Positions 33,667 to 47,486 of a DNA stretch of 64,000 nucleotides are shown here, one piece after another. This stretch comes from Epiperipatus broadwayi (Eukaryota > Onychophora > Udeonychophora > Euonychophora > Peripatidae), in contig JAQFVV010012396.1 of the NCBI GenBank assembly GCA_028023455.1, positions 7,852,085 through 7,916,084 of the forward strand. Direction: 5' to 3'. Below the pieces are notes generated by a model. The model was not told the DNA's origin. It saw only the letters and a list, made by a program, of their open reading frames with translations, and ran no database searches. Position 1 is the first letter of the stretch, and every line of letters begins with the position of its first letter. The position numbers and the translations under genes were made by a program.

Positions 33667-35744
33667 TGTGTTTATTTAAATAAAAGCTGAGTTTTTGTTT
33701 AATGTGATTTTAAATAACAAAATGTAAATAAATAATATTAAATTATATATATATATTAACTTACTGACATAAACATATAGAATTTTTAAAGCACCAAGAA
33801 ATGTGTTAGTTTTACATCATAAAGAAATATTAAAATTTATATTAAATTTTACAAATATAAATATTGATGTATGATTAGAATTTTGCCAAACTTTTCAATT
33901 TCAAATTAATTATAATAAAATATCAGTGATAGTTATAGCTAAGAAATGATAATCATAAAGTGAGATGTTTAATAAAAGTGTCTTTTATGAGTAAAATCTA
34001 TAATAATGCATCTAATAGATAGTTATAATTTCTGTTCATTTGTTTCTTCTTTTAAAAAGCTTTGTGTTGCTTGAAAATTTGAAATATGTTTGTTGTTCAC
34101 TCACATTTTGATTGAAGATTTTAAGTCAGATGATATTCTCCAATAGAAGATGATTTGATTACCAGAAATTTCAAATTGTAGCAAGAATGATTTGATGATG
34201 AAAGTTCTGGGTGGAATCTGTTAAATATCACATGCCAAAAAATACCTGTTTTTATGGAAGTATTGGCATGTATTTTTAAATTTAAATGTGTTTAGTTCTA
34301 ATTATAAAATAATAATATTATGTGGGCAACTTAACAGTCACTCTGATGAATTGGAAGAGGTTAATTATGATCACTATCTTTATAAAGTTTTGATGCATCA
34401 TAATTTTTGACTCCTGGGATTAGAGATTTTAAGATTATTTCTTCACTAACTCCTTCTTAGTTTATCTATTCCTTACAAGAACAATGAGATAATGCAATAT
34501 GGCTTTACATTAGAGGTTTTTAGCTTACGATCCACATTTATTTAACACAAATCCCACCAAATTCCTATGAACCAGTAATTTACTCATTTTACTCTACTTC
34601 AGAGCCATTTGCAATAAAATTCAATAACTAATTGGCTTATGTAGTAATGGTAAATCTGTACCTCCAACTTCAAAATATTTCCATCTTTAGTAACAAATAT
34701 AACGCATTATTTACAATCTAATCACTATTTTAATTATTTTATTTTATCAAACTAATAGTCAAAAACTTAATAACCATTATATGATTTGGAATCTAAACCA
34801 ATTTAATTTTATAGTTATGTCATTGAATCATTAATTAAATATTTTAGTGACCTGTTTAATTTTAGCTATAAGTATTGTTAGTATAAAATATAGCAACAAA
34901 ATGTTACATGATTTTTTAAAATTTATATTCAATTCATTAGTTTGAAGAAGTAATGTGTCTAGTATGGCTGATATTTGAAGTCACTATAGAATTGGTAGAT
35001 TGGTTAGGATTTAATATATAGTTGACTTTGATCAGAAATGAGTGACTAATTAAGATGATAATAACTGGGTGCCATCATGTGGTAATTTAAACTGGAAAGC
35101 TATAATTTTGTTTAAAGTAAATGGAGTTGATAAAGTTTATTTTAAAAAAATTTCCTGTGTAAACATTTAATAAAAAAAAAACCATAAAAAATTATTATTT
35201 TTTAATTCAGAAAAATAATTTTGCAAGAGATGAATTTTTTGTGATCATTGCTATGTTCTACCTAAAAATTATATCCCATAATTTTATCATTTAGATTCTC
35301 TATAATTTGTAGCTCTAATAATCATGCTGCTGTGTTCTTTTTTTTTTTTTCTTTTCTTCTTCATCTATGGATGACTCAATAAAATCTTGCAATTTTTTTC
35401 TATTAGAGTTTTTTTTATGGCTTTCAACATGCTCTGTAATTGTTTTTATCAGTCATAATAAAAAAATCAAACTTTCTCTATCATGTCTCAATTTTTTTAA
35501 CTTCTCCATCTTTCAACATATATTTATAGTTTTTGTTTTAATTCATTTATTGTTGCTTATTTCAGCATTCCATTAATTATGTCTTAGAAATGTTACCAAA
35601 GAACTTGTTCAATCTGATCATCCCTATGCTGATAAACTTTTTAATGATATCTTAATTAAAATATTGTAGCAATGAGAAAGCATTTTAGGCAAAAATAAAA
35701 GCTAACATTTTTTTGTTTTCATGACAATTAGATTTATGATAAAC

Positions 35745-36031
35745 AAGGCAAAACTCTTCATACAATAGTATCACTCTGTGTCAACCAGAGTAATCAATGG
35801 ATGCCAGAAGGCTTGTACATAAAATCTCTATCTAGTGCCTACTCATCCAACACCCCCAGAGTAGTTTCTGGCTTGTGGCCTTTGTCAGTGAGGAGCCTTG
35901 GATCTGAGAGCACTGCACCTAGATCTTCTGGCATCCATTGATTACTCTGGTTGGCACAGGGTGGCACCAGGAGAATTTTAACTTGTTTAATAACAATTAT
36001 GTGCTAGTATAAGATATAGTGATCATGTGAT
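35745..36031. mobile_element. Foldback element, shortened copy (family member A)
   Basis: Left part runs AAGGCAAAACTCTTCATACA through CCAGAGTAATCAATGGATGC, CTAGTTTCTGG-like sequence and AGAGCACTGCACCTAGATCTT. It then switches to the reverse complement (CTGGCATCCATTGATTACTC) and ends in a GATCATGTGAT terminus. Compared with the full element at 52.4 kb, much of the second arm is missing, and the outer left terminus is also missing. Confidence 0.8.
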
Positions 36032-37990
36032 AGATTCATGATACTAAAAGTTATAATTCCAACTCTTTCTGCCTCAAGCAATTTTAATACTAGTAATGAA
36101 ATAAACATGGAGTTATTTCACAAATAGAATGACTGTGACTAAGTTTTGTAGTATGTTACTTTTTGTTTTGAGATCATGGATAATCTGAGAGTATTAAATA
36201 ACTTCTGACAGGATCTCATAACCTGCAGCATTGCAACATAACCTTAAGGTTATCTTACATTTTCTTATCTTAAAGCTTCTTTTATGTTTTACTGATTTCT
36301 GAATATATGATTAATCCAGCATCCTCTTACATGCTTTTCCTTAATTTTTTCAATTCAAGCAAAATTCTGGAAAATGCAGTTTACGTATTTTTTTTTGTTA
36401 TTTAATTATGTTTCAATTTTCATATCTATAAAATTATCCTTCATTTGCAACAAATGGTTGGCAGTTTTACTTTTAGTAATGTTTATGTATAAATATCAGC
36501 ACTTTTTGTTGTACTCCTGTTTACAATAACGTAATCTAGATTATAATAGATTTATTTTTAATGTATATAACCGTTTATATTACATCAATTTTGATTTTAT
36601 ATATATATTTCAAAAACACGATTAATTTAGTTAGTCATATTTATATACAATTCAATTGCTTGAAAGCGTAAAATCTAACGCGAAAAGAACTCATTTTAAA
36701 AAGCCCTAATATATAAATGCAATATTTTTAGTTCGTTTAAACTTATTGTTTAAACATCTTTTTTTATTTAATATAATTTTTCCGAGTTAAAAATATCTAT
36801 ATCATTAACATTAGTTGTTTCAATTAGGATAATAGTTTTTAATAAGAAGTTCAATAAACAACTTTACCTTTCGCCTAATATTTTAATTGCCTTTTCCACT
36901 CATGAGAATAATATAATTATTTAATAACATCACTCAAAATCTTGTTCAATAAAGAGTGAGAAATCTAGCAGGACAAGTTGTTATTTTCACACAAATTAAT
37001 AATTGAAATTATTTCTATTGTATGAACTCAACATTAAAACAATAAAAATAATTACCATAAACCAAGGAACTAAAAGTTTATTAGTATTAGAATATCAAGT
37101 TGATTCATTAAGTCATTCAAGGATTTTTATGAGAAAAAAATAAAATAAAATAATTTTGTTTTAAAAAACTAAATTATTATTAAAATTAATTGTGAGAATA
37201 TACTTATTGTTAATTTACTTCCAATGCTTCACTGCTTTGTTTCGTAGACCTATAAGACTTCTGCATTCTTTCCTTCAAAAATAATTTAAGTGAATTAAAG
37301 ATTCAAAAAATAGTAATTTGTGTACAATAAAATCTATAATGATTGTTTTATTTTTATTTGATTAAAAAAAGTATAACAATTATTACATAACAAAAAAGTT
37401 TGACATAAATATTCATAAAAACAAAGCAAAAAAAAATCATAAAAACATACACACGTATATACATTATATAGTTGTTTTTGTAGTGCTAGACTTAAAGATA
37501 AAGTGATATTGAACATACCCACTAAAACTAACATAGATTCCAATCTAATAGACTAGATAAAGTTTGCATATTTTTTCAATTCCTACTCAGGCTTGATATT
37601 TTACCACAGCCAATCTACAACGATCCAATATTGATTGACAAACGTGTTTCTAGCTATAACATAAACTAACATTTGTATACCTAGTAAACAACACTTTCTC
37701 TTTCATTGTAATTTTATGAAGTGCTGTTGTAAAAGCTTTTGCCCTACAACTGAATATTTAAAGGCAGTTTTCAGTTTACATCACCCTTACTTTTACATGT
37801 TTTAATACAGATTTTAGTATAGAATTTTTTGTTGGAAAAGTATAATATATTTTATTATTTGGATTCCATCCTCACAACAATAAATTATATTATTAAGGGA
37901 CTTAAAATAACAAACAAACTGATAAGATACTTTGAAAAAGATGCTATTTGTATGATTCTCAGAAGGAAGTATCAACTTGATACTATTTAA
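36032..37990. other. AT-rich intergenic sequence
   Basis: No supportable gene or element. Short minus-strand open frame at 37,334-37,543 has no domain. Confidence 0.5.
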
Positions 37991-38027
<37 letters not shown>

Positions 38028-38076
38028 GGTAGTAGTAGTAGTAGTGGTGGTGGCAGTAACAGTAATAGTAGTAGTT
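37991..38076. repeat. Imperfect TAG/TGG trinucleotide array
   Basis: TAGTAG units interspersed with TGG and a few CAG/TAA variants over 86 bases. A simple-sequence repeat. Confidence 0.9.
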
Positions 38077-39094
38077 TGTTAAGCTATTTTATGTCAATCG
38101 AAATTGTTTAGATAAATGGTAAAATATATGAATGTATAAAAATCATAAAATAGTCCAAAACTAAAAAAAAAAATAGAAAAGAAAAAAATTTCTATCTCAG
38201 AAAATTAAAAAGATAGCTAGTAAGTTGAACATCATTAGAGAGATTTTTTTTTTTTTAATGAAAATTGCCACTTTCCATCCTATAATAGAATCATCTTAAA
38301 AATAAATGATCTCACAAAAAAATCTTTAAATAAATGATCTTATCTTGGGAGCAGATGTTTGCTCACTTGTCATACATATTTTGTAAACAAGTGCAGGATA
38401 TGATGTTAATCTAGTAATAACAAAAAAATCCTGAAATTTTATTGAAATGGAATACATACATGTTTTATACTTTATCTGCATCTTTTTTGATAGTCTCAGT
38501 ATTTTTTATAATACAATAAATGATTCTATAACAAATCAACTTTTTAATAAAAGAGAGAATTTTTTATATCTAATGTTCTGAAATTCAAAAATTAATTAAA
38601 TAAAAAATGCAAATATTGAAATTGCTACAGTTATCAATAATTTATATATATTTTAAAACACATGGAAGACTGCTGAAGGCTTTATAAAGCAAATTTGTTA
38701 AATATCTCTCAATTCTAGATAATTGTTCAAATATTAAAATTGACAACATATTAATAGATGAATTATTCATTGAAGACATTTATATAAAAGGATATATGTG
38801 AATCTAAAATTGATTGGCTACAGAAAGGAACTTGCTATTAATAGAAAGGAGACTCTTTGATTTTTACTTTGAGGCTTTTAAGGAATTAAGCAGAACAAAT
38901 TTCTAATGCCCATTGTATATATTCTTGTCATGTGGGTTGCTTATCAATGCACATCATCCAGTGTGATAGGTTATTGGCTTTTTGCCTCCATATTTAAAAT
39001 AAATAAAAAAGCATCATGGCTTTTTGCTATTAAACTGAACTACCAATTGTCCTGAAAACAGGATGAATGGCTTTTTTTAAAAGGTGTTAGAAAT
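38077..39094. other. AT-rich intergenic sequence
   Basis: Nothing recognisable apart from A/T runs. It precedes the 39-kb RTE copy; part of 38,930-39,090 may belong to the 5' untranslated region of that element, but the match fades. Confidence 0.4.
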
Positions 39095-41555
39095 CTCTTG
39101 ATTGTGGGTCCAGACTGCCATTCAATGATAACCTTTTACTTATGTACTTACCATTGCAGATTGCTTTCAAGTAAAGAAAGATTGCACAAATTGAAAGAAG
39201 TTTGTCTAATATTAAATACAAAATTGTGAGAATTTGTGAAAATAAAATATAAAGAGAGCTTGATTTTAAAAATGGGCATATACTTTACCACAAAGACACA
39301 AATATTGGAAGTACAAATGGAGTAGGATTCATTATAAATAAAAAGCCAAACGAACAACATTGTAGAGATTAATTGTTATCAGAGTTCAACTTAATGGATC
39401 ATATCAAATACAGACAATTCAGTTTTATGTCCCAGCAAGTTTTCATTATGAAAAAAAAGTAGAAGATTTTTATTTAGATGAGCAAAATGTTTTTAATCAT
39501 AGCAAATAACATTTTTAAATTATAATGAAAAATACAATGCTAAAATTGGCAAATAATTGAAATACAAAAGTGCCTTTCGTAAATTTGTTTATAATAATAG
39601 GAATAAGAGAGGACACAGAATTGTGGAATTTGCAAAAATATAAAATTTACATTATAAATTTTTTTTTTAAGAAAAATGTAAAAAAGAAATAGCATTGAAG
39701 CATCCAAATTAAAGTTTAGCAGAAATGGATTGCATTTTGACCAACAAAAAATGTAATTCAAGATTGTAATATTCTAGATTTAACACAGGAAGTAATTATT
39801 GATTAATAAGAATGTTGAGTCAAAATTTAGATAAAAATTATCATGAAAGACAGTATCTAAGACAATATAGCAGTTGACATTCCTAAATTTCAGAAATACT
39901 CCTTTGAATTTAAATTAGAACTTGAAAATTATTTTAAAATATTAACAAGTTTTGAAGATGATTTGAAGTAGCAATGAAATCCCAAGAAAATAACTGATAT
40001 TCTATTAAGATCTGTAAGAAGGATAATTAGTACCAAAAAAGCAACAATTTAACAATAAATTTTCTATTGAAACAAAATAATATATATAAAAAACGAGTAT
40101 AAATTTTTTTTTAACTCATTCATTAAAAAGAATTGTAAAGTGATTAAAAAAAAGAGTTCATAGTGATATAAGAAAGAATAATTATGAATTGGTAAGAAAA
40201 TAAGAAAAGTTATTTCTGCAATAAAAAGAATGATAAAACTAATATTACAAAGAGAGGTGATATCATAAAGTATGTGAAAGAATTCTATAAAGAATTATAT
40301 AATAATAGAGAATAAGAAAACAAAGTATCTTTTACAATTATTATATTTTCTTAATTATCCAGCACTTTAAATGAAGTTATAAATGCAATTCATTCTATGA
40401 AAAAGATAAAAACTTCACAGGGCAAAACTCTCCATACAGTAGCATCATTCAATGTAAGCCAGAGTAATCAATGAATGTAAGAAGATTTGTGCATAAAATC
40501 CCTATCTAGAGCCTACTCATCCAATATCCTCAGACTAGTTTCTAGCTTCTGGCTTTCATCAGTAAGGCGCATAAAAAATGTTAATCATGTGATTTTTGAT
40601 GGAAAAATGAGGAAATTATAATTGATACCTTAAAAGAAGCAGATGAAAAAATTATTGGCAAAGTTATATATCAAAAATCTAAACGATAAAGATGATTGTA
40701 AGAATGCAGAAGTAATATTGATATTTAAAAAGAATGATTAAGAAGATATTAGAAATTATACATCTATTAGTCTTCTATCAGTTCTATACAAAATTTTTAT
40801 CAAAATAACTACAACTCATCTTAAGAACTAACCAAAATAGTAAAATGAAAATGTTTGGTTTTCTTTTGAAAGAGTTTTAGAAAGGATAATGATTAATTTT
40901 TTTTTTGTTGGTTTGGAAGGGATTTAAATGTTCAATAGATTTCCTAAAAAAAAACACTAAAGATTATTAATCATAAATTAGAAGGGAACAATTACAAATA
41001 CCTTAGTTAGATTAATACAAATTGAAATATAATGGATGAAAATAGTCATAGAATTAAACTTTGATGGAATGCTTTTAAAAGATATGATTTAATAATAAAA
41101 GAAAATATATATCTGCATTTGAAAAGGTTTTTTTTATTAGATGTGTTTTATCAGATTCTGTTTTGGGATTTAAGACTTGCACATTTAACAGATGATCTAT
41201 TCACAAACTTTAGAGCATTTGTTGAAATATAGAAAGAAAAGCTCAAAAATAAAACAAAAATACATTGGCAGAGAATAAACAGATATCATTGGCAACATTA
41301 AAAGAATTAAATATCTGAATTGAAGCTGGTCTGAACTTATTGCTAGAAAAGATGACATTAGATGGACAGTTGAGTTTTATACTGGATTCCAAGAGATTGT
41401 AGATCTAGAAAGAAACAGCATGGATGAAATAAGAAAGTCTGTTGGTATGTTGTGGAGAAGAGAGGCTAAAGATAAAATATGCTGGATTAAACTTGAAGAG
41501 ACTATTCTGCAGTGGATTGATAATAGTTGAAAATAATAATGATGAAGAATAATCA
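39095..41555 (+). pseudogene. Old RTE-type LINE copy, RT core deleted
   Basis: 5' to 3' on the plus strand: a leader resembling 60,385-60,440 (GATTGTGGGTCC...), an eroded endonuclease region at 39,140-39,520 (TTTACCACAAAGACACAAATATTGG, then TAGAAGATTTTTAT), a linker, the start of RT (40,330-40,418 and 40,598-40,850), then a jump near 40,850-40,905 that removes the catalytic core. The C-terminal region follows (AGAATTAAACTTTGATGGAATGC, then GACATTAGATGGACAGTTGAG and GGAGAAGAGAGGCTAAAGAT), ending in a GATAATAGTTGAAAATAATAATGATGA tail. All frames are broken by stops and indels. A foldback element interrupts it at 40,419. More diverged than the 58-kb copy. Confidence 0.85.
40419..40597 (+). mobile_element. 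Single-arm foldback element nested in RTE (family member B)
   Basis: AGGGCAAAACTCTCCATACAG through CCAGAGTAATCAATGAATG, CCTACTCATCCAATATCC and CTAGTTTCTAGC, then a short join to TTAATCATGTGAT, the family terminus. The RTE sequence reads across it, from the AAAAAGATAAAAACTTCA side to GGAAAATGAGGAAATT, showing insertion into an existing RTE copy. Only one arm is kept. Confidence 0.75.
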
Positions 41556-43030
41556 TTGAAAAAGAAAAGTAATGTGGTGAGTAGCAAGAAGTACACTGAG
41601 ATATTTCTATCATTGAAAAACAAAGATCTAATGCAAAGCGTATTAAAAATTCTGCATACAAATGTATTATTGATCAGTATATATTTTTTAAAAATTATTG
41701 ATCAGTATATATTTTTTTAAAAACACATTTTGAACAAATAAATGAAATCAGTTGCTTGTTAAAGTAGTTTTAAAAAATATTGATAATAAAAACACATTTA
41801 AGGACATTTTTTATGTGTATAGTCATAATTCCGTAAAAAAATAACCAAATGTTTAAAAAAAAAAATCAGGCAAAAATTAAAAGGCCAAATATATATTTGG
41901 AAACACTTCAGTGTTTATGTAAGATATTATTTATATGAGTAATCTATATTAATTTTAAATAAACATTTTATAATTAATTTGCATAAAATAAGTATAAAAA
42001 GATAGTTTTAACTAGTATATTAGTTTAATCTTATCAACTTATTGGGATGCCTCCCCCCCCTCCTTTTGTTTCGTTTTATAAAACTGGTCACGGTGTTAAT
42101 AATAATAATTTATTGGAAAAGCACTAGGTAATTAATGCTTTCAACTTTTGAATACCGAAACAAGATTGAAAAACATTATATATAATATAGATTAAATTTA
42201 TTTATTCTATAAAAAAATATGTATATTTTTTCCAATAGAAATTAATATTCAAAGATTGAACTTTTTTTTTAAATTTTATTTTTAAATAAATCACTAAAAA
42301 GTTTAAAATTATTTTATCATTATTATTGAAAAAAATACTTGAATAATATTCAAAGTAAGATTTTAATCATTTTTCTTTTATAAAACATGATTTTAATGTA
42401 TATTTTAATGTATGCATTAGAAGCAATAATCTATTATAGCATTTTACTCCAGTGCCATCTATTACAAGCTCAAATGAGTTTCTGTCTATTAGTCTTTGCC
42501 ATTGAAAAGCATCAGATTAACACACTCATATCCAATAGTTCTCATTAATTTTTCTTACATTATCCAAATTAATGAATCGTACACAATAGGTAATTAGTCT
42601 AGATTGTATTTTTGACAAAAGTGTGTGTGCAAAAAAAATTGCATTTATCAGTGATAAAGACACACCCATTAACTCGTATAGAGATTTGGTTGACATTAAT
42701 CTATCTAGAATTTGTTGATTATTTAAGATTACAATAAATGACTCTTGAGTTGAATAATAAAATATATTTCTGCCCCTAATGCAAATGTTGAGTTCTACAA
42801 TGCATTTCTGCTCCTAATAAATACATAATCAAATAGTCTTTTTGCTTTGAAGTTCATAAAAAGATTGAGTGTCTAATGCAACTGAATAATTTATAATTAT
42901 TTTGAACTTTAGCACTGATTATATTTACCATTATTACCAATTATTAATACACCACTATAGGATAAAGCCTCTTCAAAATTTCTTTTTGTTATGTTATTAA
43001 ACCATTTCTATTTTCATTTTTTAACTTTTA
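41556..43030. other. AT-rich intergenic sequence
   Basis: No gene seen. A C-run (CTCCCCCCCCTCC) lies at 42,050-42,063. 41,664-41,715 contains a short direct repeat (ATTGATCAGTATATATTTTTT twice). Confidence 0.45.
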
Positions 43031-43132
43031 GAGAAGGAGGAGTAGGATTAGTAGTAGTGATAGTAGTCATCATCATAGTAGTGGTAATAGTAATAATAGT
43101 AGTAATAATAATAGTAGTAGTAGTAATAATAT
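43031..43132. repeat. Imperfect AGT/AAT trinucleotide array
   Basis: GGAGGAGTAGGATTAGTAGTAG followed by mixed AGT, CAT, AAT and GGT triplets over about 100 bases. Simple-sequence repeat, degraded. Confidence 0.85.
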
Positions 43133-43242
43133 AATGTCAGAATAACAACAAGATGATTGAAGAGTTTGAGAGTGGAGAAGATTGAAGCTTGTTCATTAGA
43201 GTTTGAAGATTTTCTATCTTAATACAAACTGAGCATTGATTA

Positions 43243-43410
43243 TATATATATATGTGGAGATGGTGGTTCGAACCAGCACAAAATACTTATACTGGAGATC
43301 ATTTATGTTTTCCACATATATGTGGGCATGGGTATATAAGATGGAGTGGATAACTAAAGGGAGCTTGAAAATATGAGTTCAAATACCCTCTAATTACATC
43401 TAGCTTAAAA
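43243..43410 (+). repeat. Possible tRNA-related SINE with terminal AT hairpin
   Basis: GGTTCGAACC (43,265), a perfect B-box-like palindrome, is followed 120 bases later by a second B-box-like stretch (GAGTTCAAATACCC). ATATATGTGGA and TCCACATATAT flank the first part as inverted repeats. The arrangement suggests a composite small repeat. Not an intact tRNA gene. Confidence 0.4.
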
Positions 43411-43834
43411 TATATACCATGCATGTAAGTAAACAACAACAATAATAAATAATCACATGGCTAGTTATTAGAGAGATCAAGTGATGTTTGAAAAACTAAA
43501 AGGCAGATTGATCAGTTTTATTTGATTGATCGAATTATAATTTTGTTTTTGTTACCTTATGCAGATGAGAACTAAAACAAAAACTATGACTCTGAATTTC
43601 TATTTTACTTGTGCACTAATCCACATAGAATACATATAATAATAGATGCCAATTAAATTTAAACAAATTATTTTTACTTTTACATACCGTCTTTTTTTAT
43701 ATTTCTTTATGTTGTTTCTAATTTTTGCTTCATTTTCCAATTTCAAGTCTAAGATTAAGTCATAAACGATATATATGTATAAAATTATAATATTCTCACA
43801 GATAAATGAATTGTAGTATTATTTCCAAGATCTT

Positions 43835-44018
43835 CCATGTAATAAAAATATAATAGCTAAATAGCTGACTTTTCAGTACAATAATAAGTACTTTCCTCAG
43901 AGATTCTTCTTTCTCAAATCCATTTCAGTATTGACTTGTGAAAGAAAAAGCTCTGAGGAAAGTATTTGTTATTGTATTAAAATTTCAATTATTTAGCAAT
44001 TATATTTTTATTACATGG
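43835..44018. mobile_element. Hairpin MITE, 68-bp arms
   Basis: CCATGTAATAAAAATATAAT begins the left arm (43,835-43,902) and its near-complement ends the right arm (43,951-44,018, ending TATTACATGG). The loop is 48 bases. The arms pair almost throughout, including TACTTTCCTCAGAG with CTCTGAGGAAAGTA at the loop. Typical of a miniature inverted-repeat element; no obvious TSD. Confidence 0.75.
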
Positions 44019-44079
44019 TAGCTTCTGAAAATAGTTCTATGCCTTCTTTTCAAACATTAGAACATAGTTATTGTTTTTT

Positions 44080-44668
44080 TAATCTTGTATCAAAAGAAAA
44101 AAAACTATTTACAAAAAAAAAATTTCTATTTTATTCAGGCTATCTTTAAATAGCCTATAATTTTTTTTTTTTAATAAGTCAATAGTTAGATCATACTAAA
44201 ACAAACGGCAAATATTGTGCCTGGAATTAGTACAAGATTCATTTTACTTTGTTTAGATAAATAACAAAAATTATATATAATTAATTCATTACTGGCTATT
44301 TATATGCTTTCTCTTTTCTTTAAAAAAAAACAAAAAACTATTTTATTGTTTATTAACATTCACATACCATTTAAATAAAAAAAATCTTATTTAATTACCA
44401 GTACTAATTAATACATTGCTAAAGTAATTACATGTAGTACATAACAAGACTTTTTTTAAAATAAATTAAAATAAGAAAAATGTATCATCTTTTCATCTTT
44501 AAAAAAAAAAATTAAAAATTTCAAAGTTTAATTTTAAACAACAATTTTGTTTGACATCAGTACACAAATAAAATATATAATTTATATGATGTGTATATCC
44601 CTATTTTGATCCACTGGCACATTGATACTTGTTTTAAATTTTGTGAAGGGGTGTCCCCATCATAATAC
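44080..44668. repeat. Unknown repeat, direct copy 1
   Basis: Shares with 47,487-48,368 the ordered blocks AATCTTGTA, CTATCTTTAAATA, AAGTCAATAG, ACTAAAACAAA, TTTAGATAAATAACAAA-like sequence, CTTTCTCTTTTCTTT, TTTATTGTTTATTAA, ACTACATGTAG-like sequence, TTTCAAAGTTTAATTTTAAA and TTTTGATCCAC.G.CACATTGATACTT. No coding content and no recognised class. Confidence 0.7.
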
Positions 44669-45610
<942 letters not shown>

Positions 45611-45984
45611 CACCATGACTGCACTGTTTTTGAATTGCCTTATATTTTATTTGAATAGGTATATATAATCCCCTTTTTTACTTTTTTTATGTATTTATTT
45701 ACCTAGCTTATAATTTCAGTGCCAATCTTCCCAACTTTAATATATATCAATTACACAAAAAATATATGTCAACAAAATAAAATACTCTATTATGTGTCTG
45801 CAAATTACTTTGCTGCACTTTTCAAAGTTATTCATGCCCAAACATGATGTGTACAATTTCTTGCTATGTCACACTTTTAAGTTATTCAAGACCAACCATG
45901 TTGTGTATCATTTCTAGCTATGTTGGTCATTTTCAAAGTTACATTAGGTGACATTTATTGGTATCTCAGTCACCACTTCCTTAC

Positions 45985-46438
45985 AGGTTAATTATTATCA
46001 GGATCAGGTAAATTATACAAACCTCATACACTAAACAGTGATACTAGTGTATTTATATAAACATATGGATTATTTTACAGATCGATATTAAAATAAGATT
46101 ACCCATTACTTCTCAATTTTATTTAATGAAGATGACTGAACTAATAATATTTGGTTATATTTTGCAATCAACTTATATGTGCTTAACATCGTATGGACTT
46201 TAAGTTCATGATTTGACTCTCTCAAGGCATATTTATAAGCACTGATATTGATCATCAGCTTTAAGTGCCAATTGTAATGAGTAAAGAATTATGCAAAGAG
46301 AGAGGACAAATAAAACAAGTACAAATAATAATTTTTAGGATGAGTGGTAAATGGACTTTATTTGAAATAGACATAGCATGTTCTTTATTTGATTCATATT
46401 CACTTTTTTTTTACTACATAATTTAATAAAATGATTGA
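45985..46438 (-). repeat. Dispersed repeat of unknown class, copy B
   Basis: Inverse copy of 25,806-26,317; see that entry for shared blocks. The two copies differ by scattered substitutions and small indels. They lie 20 kb apart in opposite orientation. Confidence 0.75.
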
Positions 46439-47486
46439 CTGATAACTAGTAAATTTTAAAAACATGTCAATTTATTTTAGACAAACTAAATAACAATATA
46501 TCACAAAATTGATTCTTTCCCCTGCAATATAATATAAATTTCCCTCCATCAAATATGAATAATATAAATACTAAAAAAAAAAAAAAATTAATGCAATGAT
46601 ATAAAACAAGAAAATTTATCTATCTAATGAACCCCTTAGGGTTCTATTTTGCCATTACTTGGCTATGGGTTAATTCTAGTTGTTTTTCATTTAATTAGTG
46701 ATATACCCCTTTCCTTTATTTATTTGGTTTTTGCATCTAAGCATCTGCATCTGTGGATCAGCAACACATATTCTTACATGGATGTGCCTCTACACATCTA
46801 TTAATAAGAAAATATTAAAAAAATAAGTCAAAAATTCATAAATTATCAAACAATTAGCACTGTAAAAAATAAACAAAAAAAAGTATATTTTTAATAAAAT
46901 AAAATAAAAAAAATAATAAATTGGTTACCTTAATTCATGGGAATATAACTACAAAATGAGTAAGCTTACTGCTAGGCATGTAAATTTAAAGTTTATATGA
47001 TCCTTCATTGTATTCTCATCAAACCTTCAAGCACAGACAGCTCATATGTAATTTCATTTCATTTATTTTACAGGGAACTCAGTTTGTCAAACCATAATCC
47101 TGCAGCAGTCTGATGGCAATAGAAGCAATACGATTACATGATTATTGCAGATGATGAATCTGGAATACTCTGATGATCTCTACTTTATATTATTATGATT
47201 CTGCACTTAAAATTATATAGTTTATTCATAATAGATACTTTGTAATGCAATAAATACTTATTACAACTCTTTGGTTTTTTAATAACCCACCCTGGTTTCA
47301 CATAAGGTTTTACTTTTACTGTCCGTTTTACAAACAACATGAACATTTTAGACAACCTCCAGTCTATACAAACAGGATATAAGATAACTTCAGATCTAAA
47401 CTTCTCTTCTTATAAGTCTTTTGTTAATAAAAGAAAATACTGACTCACTATGCAAGTGGCTAGTATTTTTCCTTATCTTCACTTCA
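46439..47486. other. AT-rich intergenic sequence
   Basis: No gene seen. 46,620-46,800 and 47,040-47,200 are slightly less AT-rich but unassigned. Confidence 0.45.

Larger units (their letters stand above)
28244..35744. other. Extended AT-rich region without identifiable genes
   Basis: About 7.5 kb of sequence with T/A runs and short palindromes. Separate entries cover a hairpin at 28,915, a tRNA-like block at 32,890 and an inverted repeat at 33,580. 31,700-31,830 holds another possible tRNA-like stretch (AAGTTTAAATCTAG as a weak B box). 32,220-32,480 is of higher complexity but unidentified. No reading frame with a domain. Confidence 0.45.

Noticed and set aside
41377-41661. Minus-strand frames of 94 and 72 codons
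   Set aside because: They lie antisense to the RTE C-terminal region of the 39-kb copy and show no independent domain.
43265-43274. Intact tRNA gene at GGTTCGAACC
   Set aside because: No cloverleaf: acceptor and anticodon arms are missing, so only a B-box-like relic is supported.
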